Shown piece after piece: positions 7,187 through 10,510 of a stretch of 10,510 bases of DNA. Position 1 is the stretch's first letter. Every line of letters begins with the position of its first letter. Both the position numbers and the translations under genes were made by a program. The notes beneath the pieces are model-generated. The model ran no database searches. It saw nothing but the letters and a program-made list of their open reading frames with translations, and had not been told where the DNA came from. Source of the DNA: Kordiimonadaceae bacterium (GTDB taxonomy: Bacteria; Pseudomonadota; Alphaproteobacteria; Sphingomonadales; Kordiimonadaceae); contig JABABO010000305.1 of NCBI GenBank assembly GCA_014238195.1, forward strand, positions 1 to 10,510, written 5' to 3'.

Positions 7187-7195
7187 TGCTAAAAT
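7187..7195 (+). promoter_or_regulatory. Candidate promoter for the acyltransferase gene
   Basis: TTGCTAAAAT gives an extended -10 box (TGC then TAAAAT at 7190-7195) about 70 bases before the ATG at 7266. The -35 region is unremarkable. The local DNA is very AT-rich, so a chance match is quite possible. Confidence 0.22.
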
Positions 7196-7265
7196 AATAA
7201 GGCCGCACAATAATAAATAGCGTTATCTAAGTTGGGTTGAAATCATACCATTAAGGGCATGGAAA

Positions 7266-8261
7266 ATGGCAAGAAATAGTGTTTTTGACAATACAAAATT
7301 TTTAATGATTTTTTTTGTTGTTTTCGGTCATTTTATTGAAGCTTTTCTAACTAAAAGTGACGTGATTAAAACACTCTATTTATCAATATACTCCTTCCAT
7401 ATGCCGGTTTTTGTTCTGCTCTCTGGAATGCTCATGAAGATTGAGTTTTCTGAGCATAGCTTGAAAAAAAATCTAGCCTCACTGGTCGTGCCTTTGATTG
7501 TTTTCACGGTCTTATATGAAGCGCTCAATTTATTTTTGAAGCATGAGGTAAGTTTTTATACACTTAATTTAATGCCCTATTGGACACTCTGGTTTTTCTA
7601 CAGCCTGTTTATTTGGAAAATTATTTTACCCATGATCTTGCAATTCAGGTATCCATTTTTACTCAGTATTGTTATCGCACTGATCGCTGGGCTTGTTAAT
7701 GATGTTGGTTACTTTTTGGGCGTATCGCGCACATTATACTTTTTTCCATTTTTCATTCTAGGCTATAAATTAGGCATAACAGGCTTATCTAACATCCATC
7801 TCAACAAAATTCCTAAAGTTTTCTACATGTTGATACTTGTCTTGAACGTCGCTTTCTTTTGGTATTTTAACGACTATCAACATCAATGGATGTATGGCAG
7901 TTTTTCTTACGAAAGATTAAAATTTGGCAACGAAGGGCTTCTGGTAAGGGCTGTGCTCTATTTTGTCTCCTTTACGACAACACTGTCCATTTTGATGCTG
8001 ATGCCGTCCAAACAATCGATTATTTCTCGATTAGGTGAAAATTCTCTGTATGTTTATATTTGGCATGGCTTTTTCGTAAAAATAGCCCTCCACTACGGCG
8101 CGGTGGAAGCCTTTAAGGGCATATCAACAGTGATGACATTAATGATTCTCTTCGTTCTCGCCCTTTTATTGACGTTTCTTTTATCCGCTCGTTTGGTGGC
8201 AACAAAAACCCAAAGCCTGATATTAGACCCAATGCAACGTCTGATAATGCCTCATAAGTAA
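7266..8261 (+). CDS. Membrane acyltransferase, acyltransferase-3 / fucose 4-O-acetylase-like (COG3594 type)
   Basis: A polytopic inner-membrane protein of 331 residues with roughly nine to ten hydrophobic helices, typical of acyltransferase family 3. Family marks are the opening RNSVFDNTKFLMIFFVVFGH with His22, the SFHMPVFVLLSGM segment with His45 (43-55), RTLYFFPFFILGY (155-167) and GENSLYVYIWHGFF (257-270). Relatives transfer acetyl or other acyl groups to sugars of surface polysaccharides or Nod factors, so modification of an envelope glycan is a fair guess; the acceptor is unknown. AAGGG lies 7 bases before the ATG. The gene is alone in its transcription unit, with no glycan genes nearby, and is visibly more AT-rich (many TTT, TTA and AAA codons) than its neighbours. 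This may reflect membrane-protein composition or horizontal acquisition. Confidence 0.85.
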   Translation: MARNSVFDNTKFLMIFFVVFGHFIEAFLTKSDVIKTLYLSIYSFHMPVFVLLSGMLMKIEFSEHSLKKNLASLVVPLIVFTVLYEALNLFLKHEVSFYTLNLMPYWTLWFFYSLFIWKIILPMILQFRYPFLLSIVIALIAGLVNDVGYFLGVSRTLYFFPFFILGYKLGITGLSNIHLNKIPKVFYMLILVLNVAFFWYFNDYQHQWMYGSFSYERLKFGNEGLLVRAVLYFVSFTTTLSILMLMPSKQSIISRLGENSLYVYIWHGFFVKIALHYGAVEAFKGISTVMTLMILFVLALLLTFLLSARLVATKTQSLILDPMQRLIMPHK

Positions 8262-8364
8262 AGGTCATATTGTACGAGCTACATAGGTAGTGCGCAGAAT
8301 TTTTCGCATCCCGTTTGACCTGTATTATGTTTATAAAAGGTTCAATTATTAATAAACAACTGCA

Positions 8365-8931
8365 TTAAAACAAAGGTCTTGGCATGGCCTCATCGACCCA
8401 GCAAACTGCAAGTGCAGACCCAAAATCACCTTCATTGTCCCTGACATGTAAGAACAAACATTGAAATGGATAGCTACCACCACTTGGCCAGGCAATATCA
8501 CCTGCAAAAATAACGGGGACATGCGTACCCGCAGCGATCCTCTTGTCCGTTAACTCAACCAAAATATGTAAAGTATCTTCTGAGAAAAAAGGCGACGATC
8601 CGACATCTTTATGAATTTGGTAATTGAAAGCTGCGCGTAGACTTTCCCCTGCAAGTCTAATGCGCATCTCATAAAGGCCCACATGCTTCATCAAAACCGC
8701 CCAGGGCATAGCGCGCGGCACGACATTAGGGGCAACATCCAAAACTGTTGGGGCCTTGCCATCTTCCAACGCATCAACCCACCAATTTAAAATTTCATGC
8801 TGGTAAGGGGCTTTTAGTTTGCCGCGAAATTCAGCCAAGCTTTCAGGATCAGATTGAATAGTCAGACCATTAGGCCCAATAAAATATGTTCTTAACTTTA
8901 ATTGTGGCTGTTCGTCAGTATCACCAATCAA
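8365..8931 (-). CDS. PAS-domain protein (PAS_5-like), TTG start
   Basis: A protein of 188 residues resembling the alphaproteobacterial PAS_5 family, which are stand-alone single PAS proteins of unknown signal. Family-like parts are HEILNWWVDALEDGKAPTVL (helix and linker, 45-64), the Pro-rich VAPNVVPRAMPWAVLMKHVG, the strand YEMRIRLAGESLRAAF with the usual (F/Y)x(I/Y)RLAG core, DVGSSPFF, and later AGDIAWPSGGSYPFQCLFLHV, matching the late beta-strands. There is no kinase or GGDEF output domain and no signal peptide. The start is TTG at 8931, 8 bases after AAGGA; there is no ATG near this site in frame. It lies 38 bp after the decarboxylase on the same strand and is probably co-transcribed. The family call is from pattern memory and is less certain than the reading frame. 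Confidence 0.72.
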   Translation of the reverse strand: MIGDTDEQPQLKLRTYFIGPNGLTIQSDPESLAEFRGKLKAPYQHEILNWWVDALEDGKAPTVLDVAPNVVPRAMPWAVLMKHVGLYEMRIRLAGESLRAAFNYQIHKDVGSSPFFSEDTLHILVELTDKRIAAGTHVPVIFAGDIAWPSGGSYPFQCLFLHVRDNEGDFGSALAVCWVDEAMPRPLF

Positions 8932-8969
8932 TGGATATTCCTTTATCTTTAGCGCCTGAATACCTTTAA

Positions 8970-10376
8970 TTATAGGGTTAGCGCTAATTCTTTAATACGT
9001 TGCCAACTGCTCTCAACATCATGCCATTTCGTTTGCATTTGACCAATAGAAAAACGAATAACGGGTCTTTTTTTTACTATAGTGCGCGTTAAGTAAGTAT
9101 AGCCATCATCGTTCACCGCCGATAAAAGCGCCTCTGTTTTAACGTCAGCTTCACCCCGAGATGCTTTCCAAGGGGCATATCGGAAAGTGAGCAGTGATAA
9201 ATTCGGCCCTGTTACTAATTCAAAATCATCTTCATCTATGATCAGCTCTGCAAGCCTGTGGGCCATATCAACATGGTTTTGAACCATTTTCTGAATATTT
9301 ATAACCCCGCGTTCACGAAGCACAAACCATAATTTCAAAGCGCGCATTCGCCGCCCTAGTTGAATACCCCAATCACGAAAATCTGTCGCACCTTCCAGTG
9401 ATTTCAAATAAGCTGGGGCAATGGTTAAAGTACGGATAAGCGCCTGTTTATCACGCACAAAATATACTGTACAATCAAAGTTAACGCCCATCCATTTATG
9501 GGGATTAAATAAATAACTGTCGGCGGCCTCGACACCATCAAGCAGGGCGCGGTATTCTGGGCATATCATCGCTGTTCCAGCCCAAGCCGCATCAACATGA
9601 AAAAACAGATCATTAGCGCGGGCAATCGTCCCAATCGCTTTTAGTGGGTCACTCGCCCCAACCCCTGTTGTCCCCACGGTAGCCATTATCATCGTTGGTT
9701 TTAGCCCTGCAGCGCGATCAGCCTGGATCATGTCTGCGAGCGCATCAGGCTGCATGGCAAACTGATTATCAACGGGGACAAGTCGAATATTTTTACGGCC
9801 CAAACCCGCCATTTTGATAGCTTTTTCTAAGGATGAGTGGGCCTCCGCGCTAGTATAATAGACACATTTTTCTGCACCTTGAAGTCCGTATTCGTTGCTT
9901 TGCCAATTTGTGGCACGCTCCCGCGCAGTGAGCACAGCACAAAATGTAGCACTAGAAGCCGTATCTTGTATAACACCAGACCAAGCGCTGGGTAATTGCA
10001 TCATATCGCCCAACCAGTGAACCATTTGTTCTTCAAGTTCGGTGGCTGCGGGTGATGTTTCCCACAGCATCGCATTAATGCCAAATGCCCCTAGCAACAT
10101 ATCAGCCAGTCCCGCTGGGCCAGAAACATTCGCTGGAAAATAAGCGAAAAAGCGCGGATGTTGCCAATGAGTGATACCGGGTAAAATAATATCCTTAAAA
10201 TCTTCAAAAATATCTTCCATGCTTTCACCTGACTGCGGCGCTTGCATAGGTAGCTTCGATTTCACATCACCTAAGCTCGCCTGAGAGCGCACAGGAAATT
10301 CATCCACGCTGTCCATATAATCAGCGATCCAGTCCACGAATATATGGCCCCATTTTCGAAACTCGTCAGACTGCAT
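8970..10376 (-). CDS. Group II PLP-dependent aromatic-L-amino-acid decarboxylase family enzyme (possible aldehyde synthase)
   Basis: A protein of 468 residues, full length for the pyridoxal-dependent decarboxylase family of DOPA, tryptophan and tyrosine decarboxylases. Visible are HPRFFAYFPANVSGPAGLADML (73-94), SPAATELEEQMVHWL (108-122), Ala-His180 (AEAHSSLEKA), whose His stacks on PLP, FHVDAAWAG with Asp262, and NPHKW with the Schiff-base Lys294. LGRRMRALKLWFVL (340-353) follows the mobile loop. In that loop animal enzymes read TDYRHW, whose Tyr (Tyr332 in pig enzyme) protonates the quinonoid. Here the aligned segment is TDFRDW with Phe333 (codon TTT, 9380-9378). This substitution is known to shift related enzymes to decarboxylation with oxidative deamination, which yields an aldehyde, ammonia and hydrogen peroxide. 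The substrate cannot be set from sequence. It is first in a pair with the PAS-like gene, and its start has only a distant AAGG box. Confidence 0.9.
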   Translation of the reverse strand: MQSDEFRKWGHIFVDWIADYMDSVDEFPVRSQASLGDVKSKLPMQAPQSGESMEDIFEDFKDIILPGITHWQHPRFFAYFPANVSGPAGLADMLLGAFGINAMLWETSPAATELEEQMVHWLGDMMQLPSAWSGVIQDTASSATFCAVLTARERATNWQSNEYGLQGAEKCVYYTSAEAHSSLEKAIKMAGLGRKNIRLVPVDNQFAMQPDALADMIQADRAAGLKPTMIMATVGTTGVGASDPLKAIGTIARANDLFFHVDAAWAGTAMICPEYRALLDGVEAADSYLFNPHKWMGVNFDCTVYFVRDKQALIRTLTIAPAYLKSLEGATDFRDWGIQLGRRMRALKLWFVLRERGVINIQKMVQNHVDMAHRLAELIIDEDDFELVTGPNLSLLTFRYAPWKASRGEADVKTEALLSAVNDDGYTYLTRTIVKKRPVIRFSIGQMQTKWHDVESSWQRIKELALTL

Positions 10377-10405
10377 ATCAATATCTGCCTTAATAATGAA
10401 CGTTC

Positions 10406-10510
10406 TATAGCCAAATGCGGTGAATATTGATCACCTGATTTGGCTATAAATATTTATGTCGGTTCGACTTATCAATAAATAATGATCTCATTATTTATTG
10501 GTCTCGCTAT
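10406..10510 (+). repeat. Long direct repeat, copy 2 (continues past the window)
   Basis: This is the same 105-base sequence as 5021-5125, in the same orientation, with six substitutions, all in its left 45 bases. Here the first stem-loop is nearly perfect: TATAGCCAAAT (10406-10416) pairs with ATTTGGCTATA (10438-10448), enclosing GGTGA/TCACC arms and a 7-base loop, with one 2-base mismatch between. The second palindrome with 13-bp arms (10473-10500) is identical to copy 1. It begins 30 bp upstream of the decarboxylase ATG, so it may contain that gene's control region. Identity is complete up to the window edge. Confidence 0.92.

Noticed and set aside
8262..8364. Possible bidirectional terminator between the convergent acyltransferase and PAS genes
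   Set aside because: Only a TGCG/CGCA pair with a 10-base loop is visible, too weak to call.
5569..10376. A single pathway operon joining the decarboxylase-type enzyme to gabD
   Set aside because: The genes are about 2 kb apart in separate transcription units, and gabD signatures point to succinate semialdehyde rather than aromatic aldehydes.

Overview
The window reads as chromosomal DNA of an alphaproteobacterium with moderate to low GC. The best lineage marker is the small DUF2794 protein at about 5178-5558, a family known almost only from Alphaproteobacteria. The PAS_5-like protein at 8365-8931 fits the same group. The order cannot be fixed from sequence alone. Eight protein genes appear intact. 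There is also one transposase remnant at the left edge and a roughly 105-bp repeat present twice.

Layout, left to right. Positions 1-74 hold a broken end of an IS5-type transposase gene. Positions 195-2932 hold a minus-strand pair: a short-chain dehydrogenase/reductase followed 17 bp later by an exported DUF3604 protein. Positions 3304-4850 hold a second minus-strand pair, two exported beta-helical DUF2807 (head GIN) proteins that are clear paralogs. Then comes a 327-bp regulatory and repeat-rich region with a 15-bp tandem repeat, a candidate promoter and copy 1 of the long repeat. The DUF2794 gene (+) follows and converges within 10 bp on a minus-strand GabD-type succinate-semialdehyde dehydrogenase. 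The gabD promoter region carries a perfect 14-bp palindrome over an extended -10 box. Divergent from gabD is an AT-rich membrane acyltransferase gene (+). The last block is a minus-strand pair: a group II PLP-dependent aromatic-amino-acid decarboxylase-type enzyme, then a PAS_5-like protein started by TTG. Copy 2 of the long repeat lies upstream of the decarboxylase and runs off the right edge.

No single pathway ties the genes together. The decarboxylase-type enzyme has Phe where animal DOPA decarboxylases have the catalytic loop Tyr, so it may release an aldehyde rather than an amine. An aldehyde dehydrogenase gene lies about 2 kb away, but in another transcription unit. The repeat copies match at 99 of 105 positions, have the same orientation and flank a 5.3-kb segment. 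Each carries two nested inverted repeats, one of them a perfect 13-bp-arm palindrome. I see no CRISPR array, tRNA, rRNA, phage module or recognisable defence system.
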